Assembly: GCA_046330225.1 (NCBI GenBank)
Contig: JAXLTD010000006.1
Coordinates: 1-64,000, forward strand
DNA length: 64,000 nt
Source of the DNA: CANJIV01 sp046330225
GTDB taxonomy: Bacteria > Actinomycetota > Thermoleophilia > Solirubrobacterales > Solirubrobacteraceae
Reading direction: 5' to 3'
Below the pieces are notes generated by a model. It worked only from the letters and a program-made list of their open reading frames with translations, was not told where the DNA came from and searched no databases. The position numbers and the translations under genes are program-made. Shown here piece after piece: positions 40,275-47,592 of the stretch (positions are counted from its first letter, which is position 1; every line of letters starts with the position of its first letter).

Positions 40275-42301
40275 GGGAACTCCTTGGCGGTGGCGGGGAC
40301 GCGGACGGCGGGGCGCGGCCCCGCAGACGGACGGCTCGGGGCGCGCCGGCAGCCGGCGACCCCCACGCGGGCCCGCACCGAGGCGCGGGCACCGCTGAAG
40401 GCGGTGAAGCGGGCGGCGGCACGCTGGCGGCCGCGGCACAGGTCCCCGGCCGCCGACACCACGCCGCGGCGGCCGCCGAACAGCGCAACCGACAGCCGGC
40501 GGACGGGAACGTCGGGGAGCTGGCCGCCTCGGAACACGGTGCGAATGCCCGCGGCGGAGACGGTGATGTCGCCGAGGAGCTTGAGGGGCACGGTGCCGCG
40601 GAGATCCAGCCCCATGCGCGGGAGCGGCTGGCCGGGATCGCGCACGAGGTACACGGTTCCCGCCAGGGCGCGCGGGAGGATCGGCGTCTGCGCGGACGCC
40701 CGCCCGATGGCCCCGCGCCGGCAGGTGCCGGCGGTGAAGCGCGCGAGCGGGCACGCGGCCGTGAGCCGGCCGAGGTCGACCGCGAGCGCGGACGGGAGCG
40801 CGATCGACGCCGTGCGCATGCCGGCCCCGCCCGCCGGCTGGAGCACCTCGACCACCACCGGCGGGTGCCGGCCCGGCCCGGTCTCGCCGCGGGCGCCGGC
40901 CCGCACGGCCAAGCGTGGACGAAAGCGCAGCGCGCGGCAGCCAGTCGCCGCCACCGGCGCCGCGGCGATCGCCGTCGAACCCTCGACGCCGGCCGCGGTG
41001 ACGGCGATCGGCGCGGGCGTGCAGCTCGTGGGCGCCCGCAGGAATCCGGGGCGGTCCAGCCGCAGCTCGATCTCGCGGACATCGAGCGGGATGCCGCGGT
41101 GCACGCGGGGCAGCACATCGGTCACGACCTGCATGCGCACGGGGCCTGACAGGACGCGGGCGCGGGCGAAGATCACCGCCCGTCCGAGGTCGAGGGGGCC
41201 GACCGCGGCGCGAATCACGATCGCCAGGCCAGCCGGGTCGCCGCCGACGCCTTGAGTGAGGTACACGTCGCCGGGCAGCCCGAGGGGGCGCGGGCCGCCG
41301 CCGACGCCGACCCGGACGGCGCCGACTCGGGCCTCCGCGGGGCACGCGCCCGCGGCCGCAGCCGAGCGGCGGCACGCCGGCACGGCGGCCAGGCTGGCGA
41401 TGAGCCCTGGAGGCAGCGTCGCCTCGAACGCCGCAAAGCGCTGCGTGCGGTCGGCCCGGCGCAGGACGAGGCGCAGGGCGGGACTGCCGCCGGCCCGGTT
41501 CCCGGTGAGATCGGCGGCCACGCTCGGCTCGAAGGGCCGAGGCAGCCGGCAATCCCCGGCCCCGTCGAGGCTGGCGGTCAGCTCTGGCGGCGGCGCCACC
41601 ACGGCGCCATCGGGCGGGATGCCGGGGATGCCGCCGGCCCACGGGCGCACGACGGCGGCGCCCGCGTGGACGCCGCACCCCGTGGGCAGTGCCAGCGCCG
41701 CGTCGTCGCCTCCGCGAAAGGCGAAGGCCAGCCGGTCGATGTTGAGGTCGGGCAGATCGTCGAACGCCGCCGAGATCTCGGTCGCGGGCCGCCCGGCGGC
41801 GCCGATCGTGATCGTGCCAGCAAACTTCACGGGCTGCGAGCCCACGGTCACCGCCACGAACAGGGGGTAGCGGTCGCCGGCCGGACCGAACTGCGGCGGC
41901 CCGAGAAAGCCGGCTCCGGTGACAGTCACCGCCCCCTGCTCCGCCGTGACGTCGGCGATCTTCGCGTCCGCGGCGCAGCGGACCGGCGCCGCCCAGTTCG
42001 CCAGCTCGAACTGCTCCGGGGTGCAGACCGCGAGCCGGTTCCCGAGCGTCGCGGACAGGCTGAGGCCCTCCGGCATCGTCATGCGAACCGACCGGATCGT
42101 GCTCCGCCCCGCGGCGGGGGGATCCTGTGACAGCGCCACGGTCACCGCCGCGGGGGCGCCCGCGACGGAGGTGTCCGCGCTCACGGCGACGTGCGGCGAG
42201 AAGGTGATCGCGTGGGCGGCGGGCGCGCTGGCACCGGCCAGCACGACCGCCACCGCGCACCCGCGGCGAGCCAGGCGACGGACGATTCCCCCCTTCAGCA
42301 T
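40271..42301 (-). CDS. Large secreted protein (lineage-specific repeat family), first of pair
   Basis: A 676-residue exported protein. Signal peptide residues 1-31 end AAHAITF. Three or four beta-rich units recur, marked by TLPPGLIASLAAVPACRR, ACPAEARVGAVRVG, GLPGDVYLTQGVGG and LRAPTSCTPAPIAV, and again by ALPSALAVDLGRLTAACPLARF, AGTCRRGAIG and LAGTVYLVRDPGQPLP. The same architecture is found in the next gene, so the pair arose by duplication. ATG 42301 lies 8 nt after site P2. Function unknown; many Cys pairs suggest a disulfide-stabilised extracytoplasmic protein. Confidence 0.75.
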   Translation of the reverse strand: MLKGGIVRRLARRGCAVAVVLAGASAPAAHAITFSPHVAVSADTSVAGAPAAVTVALSQDPPAAGRSTIRSVRMTMPEGLSLSATLGNRLAVCTPEQFELANWAAPVRCAADAKIADVTAEQGAVTVTGAGFLGPPQFGPAGDRYPLFVAVTVGSQPVKFAGTITIGAAGRPATEISAAFDDLPDLNIDRLAFAFRGGDDAALALPTGCGVHAGAAVVRPWAGGIPGIPPDGAVVAPPPELTASLDGAGDCRLPRPFEPSVAADLTGNRAGGSPALRLVLRRADRTQRFAAFEATLPPGLIASLAAVPACRRSAAAAGACPAEARVGAVRVGVGGGPRPLGLPGDVYLTQGVGGDPAGLAIVIRAAVGPLDLGRAVIFARARVLSGPVRMQVVTDVLPRVHRGIPLDVREIELRLDRPGFLRAPTSCTPAPIAVTAAGVEGSTAIAAAPVAATGCRALRFRPRLAVRAGARGETGPGRHPPVVVEVLQPAGGAGMRTASIALPSALAVDLGRLTAACPLARFTAGTCRRGAIGRASAQTPILPRALAGTVYLVRDPGQPLPRMGLDLRGTVPLKLLGDITVSAAGIRTVFRGGQLPDVPVRRLSVALFGGRRGVVSAAGDLCRGRQRAAARFTAFSGARASVRARVGVAGCRRAPSRPSAGPRPAVRVPATAKEFP

Positions 42302-42308
42302 GCCCCCG

Positions 42309-43036
42309 TCAACGCGCGGCGCCGGGAGATGTTGGCTGCCGCGTCCGGTCCGCGGCGCTGCACCGCGTTCCCGCAGGCGCGCCGGGCGTCTCCGGCGCCG
42401 GACTGGACGCGCCCGCGAGAGCGTGCTGCAGGGCCTCGGTCATCCAGACGTTCCTCGGCGCGCGCCGCGGCGCCGCGGTCGCGGAACCCGCCAGCAAGAG
42501 GGCGTGCACGACCTGCGGATCGAAGTGGGAGCCCGAGCCCGCGACGATCTCGGCGAGGGCCAGCTCCCGCGGCCAGGCCGCCTTGTACGCGCGCGAGGTG
42601 ACGAGCGCGTCGAACACGTCGAGCACGGCCAGCACCCGGGCGCCGTAGGGAATCTCCGCGCCGCGCAGGCCAAAGGGATACCCGCTTCCGTCGAAGCGTT
42701 CGTGGTGCGCAGCCACGACGCCCGCGATGCGGCGCAGCGACCGGAAGGGCGCCGCCCGCAGGAGCCAGTAGCCGGCCATGGAGTGCGACTGAACGAGCCG
42801 GCGCTCGGCGGCCACGAGCGGCCCCGGCAGGTCGAGGACCTGCGCGGGCACGGCGCACTTCCGATGTCGTGATGCCTGGCGGCCAGGGCGAGATGCCAGG
42901 CATCGTCCGGGCGCATCGCCAGGGCCGCGCCGACGAGCAGCGCGCGGAGGGCGATGCCGGGCCCGTGCTCGCTGGGCCCGCGGCGGCGTCCGTGCGTGGC
43001 CCCCGGCGGCCACGCAGGCGGAGGTGGCCGGCGCAC
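42309..43036 (-). pseudogene. HD-GYP domain gene with an apparent frameshift
   Basis: The region codes for an HD-GYP phosphodiesterase-like domain split between two frames. From GTG 43036 one frame gives SEHGPGIALRALLVGAALAMRPDDAWHLALAARHHDIG with the HD pair. Near 42863 the match moves to another frame, giving KCAVPAQVLDLPGPLVAAERRLVQSHS, then HHERFDGSGYPFGLRGAEIPYGARVLAVLDVFDALV with HxxxDGxGYP, and on to 42309. One base appears missing within GGAAGTGC. Intact, it would degrade cyclic-di-GMP. It follows the SRPBCC gene in the P3 operon. A sequencing error cannot be excluded. Confidence 0.7.
42310..42336 (-). promoter_or_regulatory. ECF-type promoter site P2
   Basis: GCCAAC-N16-CGTTG on the minus strand, 8 nt before the ATG of the large secreted protein at 42301. 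It overlaps the 3' end of the HD-GYP frame. Confidence 0.65.
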
Positions 43037-43046
43037 GGCGCCGTCC

Positions 43047-43496
43047 TCAGCCGGCGGACGGTCGTGCCGGGCCCGCCTCGACCCAGCCCTTGAACTCCGC
43101 GAGGAGGATCGCGCCGGCCCGGCGGGCCGCGGCGCCCGCGAACGGAACCGAGCCGACGGGCCCCGGATCGACGGCCACCTGCATCGTGGCGTCGGTCCCC
43201 GATCCAGAGGCGGCAAAGCGCCAGGCCGCCTCGAGGCTCCGCAGATCCCCGCGGACGTAGTTCGATGTCACGGCCCACGGTCGCTCGTAGGCGTGGTCGA
43301 CGGTGAAGGACACGGTGATCGGCCCCACGGCTGCGCGATAGGCGACCGTCCGGGGCAGGCCGCGGGGCGTGCGCGCGAGGACCGCCGCCTCGCGGAGCCC
43401 GGACTGCCACTCAGGCATGCGCTCGACATCGGCCAGCGCGGCGAAGCACGCCTCCGGCGTTGCGTTGATGCGGGCTGAGAACTCGGCGGTCAGCAT
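43047..43496 (-). CDS. SRPBCC-family protein
   Basis: A 149-residue START-like protein: AEFSARINATPEACFAALADVERMPEWQSGLREAAVLARTPRGLPRTV, a TVSFTVDHAYERPWAVTSNYVRGDLRSLEAAWRF beta section and a C-terminal helix AARRAGAILLAEFKGWVEAG. It resembles polyketide-cyclase/dehydrase-like ligand-binding proteins; ligand unknown. It is the first gene after site P3, whose CGTTC lies 38 nt upstream of the ATG. The HD-GYP frame begins 10 nt after its stop. Confidence 0.8.
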   Translation of the reverse strand: MLTAEFSARINATPEACFAALADVERMPEWQSGLREAAVLARTPRGLPRTVAYRAAVGPITVSFTVDHAYERPWAVTSNYVRGDLRSLEAAWRFAASGSGTDATMQVAVDPGPVGSVPFAGAAARRAGAILLAEFKGWVEAGPARPSAG

Positions 43497-43534
43497 GCGC
43501 CGCGGGTGCTGCTGCTCGGATCCATCGCCAGGCT

Positions 43535-43561
43535 GAACGCAGCGCCCGCCCGAAAGTTGGG
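43535..43561 (-). promoter_or_regulatory. ECF-type promoter site P3
   Basis: CCCAAC-N16-CGTTC on the minus strand, 38 nt before the SRPBCC ATG at 43496. Divergent partner of P4. Confidence 0.55.
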
Positions 43562-43610
43562 TGCCGCCCGGCGCCCCCGCGGCGGAGGAGGCCCGAACCT
43601 GGCCGGGCTT

Positions 43611-43638
43611 GCCAACTTCAGCGTGCCGGCGAGCGTTT
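43611..43638 (+). promoter_or_regulatory. ECF-type promoter site P4
   Basis: GCCAAC-N17-CGTTT on the plus strand, 36 nt before ATG 43675. A GAGGAG ribosome site lies between, so this transcript has a normal leader. Confidence 0.65.
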
Positions 43639-43674
43639 CGTCTCCTCACGCCCACCGAACCACGAGGAGTTCCC

Positions 43675-44694
43675 ATGCGATCTCGCCTCCGCGCCTACGC
43701 CCTGCCGATGGCGGCCATCGGGACGATCGCCGCCATCGCGGGCGCGACCGGCACGGCCGCCGCGGCGCCCCCGAACGACCGTTTCGCCGACGCCGCCGCG
43801 CTCGCGGGCGCTGGACCCTTCGCCGTCGCGGCCGACAGCTCGGCCGCGACGGTCGAGGCCGGGGAGGACGCCGTCGACGCCGAAGGCGGAGCATCCGTCT
43901 GGTGGAAGTGGACGGCGCCGCGGACCGGAACGGTCGACGCCTGGACCTGCCTGGACGAGTCCGGGATCGACACGGTCCTGTCCGTCCACGCGGGGCGGTC
44001 CATCGGCGGCCTGCGCACCCTCGACGAGAGCGACGACGCCGACGGCGTGCCGCCCGGCGCCACGTGCGAGGTCGACAGCGCCATCAGCTTCGACGCGACC
44101 GCGGGCAGCACCTACGTCGTGCGCGTCGCCGACTACGACGAGGCCGGCGGACCGTTCGTGCTGCGGGCGGGCTACCGCGGCGGCGCCCCCGACGGCCCGG
44201 GGACCCTGGCTCCCGAGCTCCGCGAGGCCCCAGCGATCTCTGGACGGGTGCGCGCCGGCAGCGTCGTCCAGTGCCGGCCGGGCGCCTGGCTGCGAGCTGA
44301 GCGCCTCGCGCTCCAGTGGCGGCTGGACGGCCGCCCGGTGCCGGGGGCGACGCACGCCGCCCTGAAGCTGGCGGCGGCTATGGCCGGCCACGCCCTCGAG
44401 TGCGAGGTGGCGGCATCGAACGGCGCCGGGTCGACGACCGCGCAAAGCGCTCCGCGGGCCGTCGCCCAGTCGTGCGTGGTCCCGGATGTCCGGGGCCTCG
44501 CCGTGCGCACCGCGCGATCCGTGCTGGCGCGCCGCCACTGCCGCGCGTCGGTGCGCCTGCGCGGCCGCGCGGGAGCTGGCCGGCCGGCCCGCGTCGTGCG
44601 GGTGAGTCCCGCCCCGCGGCAGGTGCTCTCCGAGTGGGCCACCGTGCAGCTCGTCGCTGCCCGGTCCAACATCGGGCGCCCGCGCCGCGTTTGA
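43675..44694 (+). CDS. Secreted protein with PPC-like, Ig-like and PASTA-like domains
   Basis: A 339-residue exported protein. Signal peptide to about residue 31 (TGTAAAAPPNDRF). Residues ~32-165 form a PPC-like beta-sandwich (NDRFADAAALAGAGPFAV, SVWWKWTAPRTGTVDAWTC). An Ig-like unit follows (LALQWRLDGRPVPGATHAAL, HALECEVAASNGAGS). The last ~65 residues are a PASTA-like unit (CVVPDVRGLAVRTARSVLARRHC, VVRVSPAPRQVLSEWATVQLVAA). PASTA domains bind cell-wall muropeptides, so a wall-associated role is plausible. Transcribed from P4. Confidence 0.75.
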   Translation: MRSRLRAYALPMAAIGTIAAIAGATGTAAAAPPNDRFADAAALAGAGPFAVAADSSAATVEAGEDAVDAEGGASVWWKWTAPRTGTVDAWTCLDESGIDTVLSVHAGRSIGGLRTLDESDDADGVPPGATCEVDSAISFDATAGSTYVVRVADYDEAGGPFVLRAGYRGGAPDGPGTLAPELREAPAISGRVRAGSVVQCRPGAWLRAERLALQWRLDGRPVPGATHAALKLAAAMAGHALECEVAASNGAGSTTAQSAPRAVAQSCVVPDVRGLAVRTARSVLARRHCRASVRLRGRAGAGRPARVVRVSPAPRQVLSEWATVQLVAARSNIGRPRRV

Positions 44695-44770
44695 GACCGC
44701 GGGCGGCGCGGCGCTGACGGTCGCAACGGCGCGCCGCCCGTTCCACGCAGGACCGCGTTCCCGGTAGGCC

Positions 44771-44810
44771 CGAGGCGCCCCGGATGCCCGTCAGGGTCCG
44801 GGGCGCCTCG
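44771..44810. terminator. Strong bidirectional hairpin terminator
   Basis: CGAGGCGCCCCGGA pairs exactly with TCCGGGGCGCCTCG over 14 bp; the 12-nt loop can itself pair CCC with GGG. It sits between convergent genes and overlaps the stop of the minus-strand gene ending at 44791, ending both transcripts. Confidence 0.8.
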
Positions 44811-45231
44811 GCGTCCGCGCGGCCCCTGGAACGAGGAGATCGTCGACGACCCGGTCGTCGCCGATGAGGCCTCGCAGGGGCGGGGCCAGCTTCGTGAACG
44901 CGTCGAGGAGGCGCACCTCGCGGTCGGCGAGCTCGACGACGGCGACGTTGAGGTCCACGCCCCGCTTCTCCCGGCGCAGCCGGACGATGCTGGGAAGCGG
45001 CAGGGCCTCGGCGCGCCGGAACCGGCGCTGCTTCGCGCGAAGCACCGCGGCCAGGACGGCGCCGCTGAGCGGGCTGGGCGAGCTCGGCTCGATCCGGAGC
45101 TCCGACGCCGTCACGACGACGCGGGCCGATGCGGTGCGCAGCCTCGAGATCAGGAGGATGGCGCGGCCTTCGAAGATCGGCTCGCCGGCGGGGGCATCGG
45201 GGCCGCCGTTCGGCGCGACCGGTGCCGTCAT
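44791..45231 (-). CDS. Conserved-looking protein of unknown function
   Basis: A 146-residue soluble protein: a disordered Pro/Ala/Gly start, then beta-rich IFEGRAILLISRLRTASARVVVTASELRIEPSSPSP, a basic helix LAAVLRAKQRRFRRAEALPLPSIVRLRREKRGVDLNVAVVEL and AFTKLAPPLRGLIGDDRVVDDLLVP. The beta section is reminiscent of a small PH-like domain, but I cannot assign it. The ATG overlaps the stop of the upstream small membrane protein (ATGA). Third ORF of the P5 operon. Confidence 0.6.
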   Translation of the reverse strand: MTAPVAPNGGPDAPAGEPIFEGRAILLISRLRTASARVVVTASELRIEPSSPSPLSGAVLAAVLRAKQRRFRRAEALPLPSIVRLRREKRGVDLNVAVVELADREVRLLDAFTKLAPPLRGLIGDDRVVDDLLVPGAARTPRRPGP

Positions 45232-45419
45232 CGGGCCGTCGCCGCGAGCCGCCCGGTCGCGGCGGCTCCGCGCCGGGGGGGCTGCTCCCCGCCCGCGTCG
45301 GGCGCGAGGCCAGCGTGATGCCGGTCGGCCCGGCCGGCCAGCTTGCACATGCCCAGCACCAGCAGCGCCCCGGCGAGAGCCGAGGCCACCGCGAGGCTGG
45401 CGCAGAGAATCAGAATCAT
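45228..45419 (-). CDS. Small single-pass membrane protein
   Basis: A 63-residue protein. Residues 1-24 are a hydrophobic helix (ILILCASLAVASALAGALLVLGM), followed by a basic/polar tail rich in Ala, Arg and His. It is coupled at both ends: its ATG lies within ATGA shared with the 19-residue ORF, and its TGA is shared with the downstream gene. That double coupling supports it as a real gene. The function is unknown; it may anchor or regulate the following protein. Confidence 0.6.
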   Translation of the reverse strand: MILILCASLAVASALAGALLVLGMCKLAGRADRHHAGLAPDAGGEQPPRRGAAATGRLAATAR

Positions 45420-45475
45420 GTGGAGATCGCTTTCGTTGGCATCGCCGCCGGCCAATCCGGGCCGCGCGGCCTCAT
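45416..45475 (-). CDS. 19-residue leaderless ORF at the head of the P5 operon
   Basis: ATG 45475 lies exactly 8 nt after the CGTTG of site P5, the spacing seen before five start codons in this regulon. The 19-codon frame (start MRPRGPDWPAAM) ends in a TGA that overlaps the ATG of the small membrane protein. It is therefore the likely first codon of a leaderless mRNA, with coupled re-initiation. Whether the peptide itself acts is unknown. Confidence 0.5.
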   Translation of the reverse strand: MRPRGPDWPAAMPTKAIST

Positions 45476-45483
45476 GTGAGCTC

Positions 45484-45510
45484 CAACGCCGGCCGCTGCA
45501 CGGTGTTGGC
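45484..45510 (-). promoter_or_regulatory. ECF-type promoter site P5
   Basis: GCCAAC-N16-CGTTG on the minus strand, 8 nt before the ATG of the 19-residue ORF at 45475. Confidence 0.65.
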
Positions 45511-45571
45511 CGCGGCGGCGCCCGGCGAACGCCCGGGGGGGCGACCGCCGGGCGCCGGGGCCGGGCGCGGG

Positions 45572-47017
45572 TCAAGTCCGCAGGTCGAGCGCAACCCGAG
45601 CCGTTCCGGACTTCCCGTCGGCGCTGGTCACGCTGAGCGCGAGCAGGTACCGCCCGGGCCGCAGCTGCCCGACGCGGGCCGGGAGCCGGGCGACGTTCGC
45701 CCCGGCCCGCGCCCGGCCGCCGGCCGCTCGCAGCAGCGTCCGGGACCCGCGGAGCACGCGAATCGACACCGTGCCGGCGCGCGTCGCAGCGAAGGCCAGC
45801 CGGGCCCGGCCAGCGAGGCGCCGGGAGATCTGGAGCCGGCCGATGACTGTGGCCACCGCGGGCCGGTCGCGGACCGGCACCGGGACCTTGATGACCGGCC
45901 CGGGGACCGTCACGGCGGGCCCGGGGACCTGCCGGTCGACCACCGTCGGACGGGCGAGGCCTGCCTCGATCGCGCGGAGGCTGCCGGCCTGGCCGTCCGT
46001 GACGAGCACATCGCCGGCCGAGGACGCCGCGAGGCCGATCGGGCGGCTCAGCTCGGCGAACCGCGCCAGCCCGCCGTCACCCCCGGTGCCCGCGATCCCG
46101 TCGCCGGCGAGCGTGGACACGGTGCCGTCCGGCGCGATCCGCCGGATCCGGTGGCCCCCGGCCTCGGCGATCAGGATGGTGCCGTCCGGCGCCTGCTCGA
46201 TGCCGGCCGGCCGGTTGAGCTCGGCGGCTGCGGCCGGCCCGCCGTCCCCGCCGGACCCGGCGGTGCCGGTCCCGGCGAAGGTCGAGATCGTCCCGGCCGG
46301 CGACAGCCTCCGCACCCGCTGGTTGCCGGCGTCGACAATGAGCACGGAGCCGTCAGCCGTCACGGTCGCCGCAATCGGGCTGTCGAGCTGCGCCAGAACG
46401 CCGGATCCGCCATCTCCGGAGAAGCCGGGCATGCCCGTGCCGGCGATCGTCGTGATCCGCCCGTCGGGCCCGACCCGCCGCACCCGGTGATCGGCCTCGT
46501 CGGGGATCAGGACGCTCCCGTCGGCGGCGACGGAGATCAGCGCCGGGCTCTTGAGCTGCGCCGCCACGGCCGGGCCGCCGTCGCCCGACGACCCGCGGGT
46601 GGTGCCGGCGATGGTCGAGATCACGCCGGCGGGCGAGACCCGGCGCACGCGGTTGTTGCCGTAGTCGGCGATGAGCACCGAGCCATCGCGGGCGACTGCC
46701 ACGCCAGCGGGCGTCTCGAGCTGGGCCGCGATGGCCTGCCCGCCGTCGCCGCTGAGTCCGCCGACCCCGGTCCCGGCGAACACCGTCATGAGGCCGTCGG
46801 TGCCGAACCGCATGACCTGGTCGGCCGCCGCGTCGGCGACGAGGATCGAGCCGTCGGGGGCGACGGCCACGCCGGCGGGCAGCGTGAACGTGCCGACCGG
46901 AGCCAGGCTGTAGATGCGCTCCGAGGCGGCCCCGGCGCCGGCCGGCCAGGCTGCCGCGAGCGCCGCCGCAGCGCAGGCTCCGGCAACCAGGCGTCCAAAT
47001 GTCGTCCTGAGCTTCAT
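45572..47017 (-). CDS. Secreted NHL-repeat beta-propeller protein (paralogue 2)
   Basis: A 481-residue exported protein: signal peptide to about residue 31 (ACAAAALAAAWPAGAGA), then about six NHL repeats (GVAVAPDGSILVADAAADQVMRF, GVAVARDGSVLIADYGNNRVRRV and so on), a linker PGPAVTVPGPVIKVPVPV and a C-terminal beta-sandwich ending GRYLLALSVTSADGKSG. Same layout as the proteins at 36677 and 47593. The ATG overlaps the stop of the upstream gene (ATGA), so it is the second gene of the P6 operon. Confidence 0.85.
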   Translation of the reverse strand: MKLRTTFGRLVAGACAAAALAAAWPAGAGAASERIYSLAPVGTFTLPAGVAVAPDGSILVADAAADQVMRFGTDGLMTVFAGTGVGGLSGDGGQAIAAQLETPAGVAVARDGSVLIADYGNNRVRRVSPAGVISTIAGTTRGSSGDGGPAVAAQLKSPALISVAADGSVLIPDEADHRVRRVGPDGRITTIAGTGMPGFSGDGGSGVLAQLDSPIAATVTADGSVLIVDAGNQRVRRLSPAGTISTFAGTGTAGSGGDGGPAAAAELNRPAGIEQAPDGTILIAEAGGHRIRRIAPDGTVSTLAGDGIAGTGGDGGLARFAELSRPIGLAASSAGDVLVTDGQAGSLRAIEAGLARPTVVDRQVPGPAVTVPGPVIKVPVPVRDRPAVATVIGRLQISRRLAGRARLAFAATRAGTVSIRVLRGSRTLLRAAGGRARAGANVARLPARVGQLRPGRYLLALSVTSADGKSGTARVALDLRT

Positions 47018-47556
47018 GCGTCCTCCGTGCCGTACGGGGGCTCGCGCCGTCGCAAGCCCGTCGCGTCCCCCAACGTCGGGGGAGCCGCGAAATTGGACTG
47101 GCTCCCAGCGGGGAGCCGAACCCCGGCGGGAGGCGAGGCGCCGATCTGCGCCCAGGGCTGCCGCCAGTCCGGCGGGGCATCGACGAGCAGCAGCGCCGGC
47201 GACGGCACTGTGAACCGCTCGATCGCCCCGCCTCCGACCGCCCGCCAGGTCACGGAGAGCGGCCCCGGCTCGTCGGGCAGGGCCGCCGCCCAGCCCGCCG
47301 GGCCGGGGGTCGCGATCGTCGTGAGGCCGGGCTGCTCGACCGTGGCCGATCCGGCCTCCGGCACGGCGCTCCAGGTGCCGAACACCGCCAGGCGCCGCCA
47401 TGGCCGCAGCCGGCGAATGCCGAGATAGGTCTCGGGCACCCGCCAGGCGACCGTCGCGCCCAGCCGGGCGACCAGCCAGGCGTCGCGACCGGCTCCCAGC
47501 CGCAGCGAGATCGCCGGCGGATCCGAGGAGAGGTCAGATCCGCCGGCGGGCTGCAC
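47014..47556 (-). CDS. Protein of unknown function, first gene of the P6 operon
   Basis: A 180-residue protein without a signal peptide. It is beta-rich with many Trp residues: ISLRLGAGRDAWLVARLGATVAWRVPETYLGI, RRLAVFGTWSAVPEAG, GAIERFTVPSPALLLVD. I do not recognise it. The frame is open from GTG 47565, but that codon overlaps the -10 of P6; GTG 47556 lies exactly 8 nt after CGTTG and is preferred. It is coupled by ATGA to the NHL protein, so it may chaperone or anchor that protein. Confidence 0.55.
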   Translation of the reverse strand: MQPAGGSDLSSDPPAISLRLGAGRDAWLVARLGATVAWRVPETYLGIRRLRPWRRLAVFGTWSAVPEAGSATVEQPGLTTIATPGPAGWAAALPDEPGPLSVTWRAVGGGAIERFTVPSPALLLVDAPPDWRQPWAQIGASPPAGVRLPAGSQSNFAAPPTLGDATGLRRREPPYGTEDA

Positions 47557-47564
47557 GCCGGCCA

Positions 47565-47592
47565 CAACGCCCGGCGGGCCGCCGAGGTTGGC
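47565..47592 (-). promoter_or_regulatory. ECF-type promoter site P6
   Basis: GCCAAC-N17-CGTTG on the minus strand, immediately next to the stop of the NHL gene at 47593. CGTTG ends 8 nt before GTG 47556 and so decides the start of the following gene. Confidence 0.65.

Noticed and set aside
36771..41255. 1494-codon open frame on the plus strand
   Set aside because: It runs antisense through several well-supported secreted-protein genes and is extremely rich in Arg, Pro and Ala; such long shadows are expected at this GC content.
38199..42260. 1353-codon minus-strand frame as one giant protein
   Set aside because: Only the part from 40274 on has signal peptide and protein-like composition; the upstream part is the wrong frame of the gene at 40271-42301.
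47557..47565. GTG 47565 as start of the gene at 47014
   Set aside because: It overlaps the -10 element of P6, so it would not be in the mRNA; GTG 47556 has the regular 8-nt spacing.
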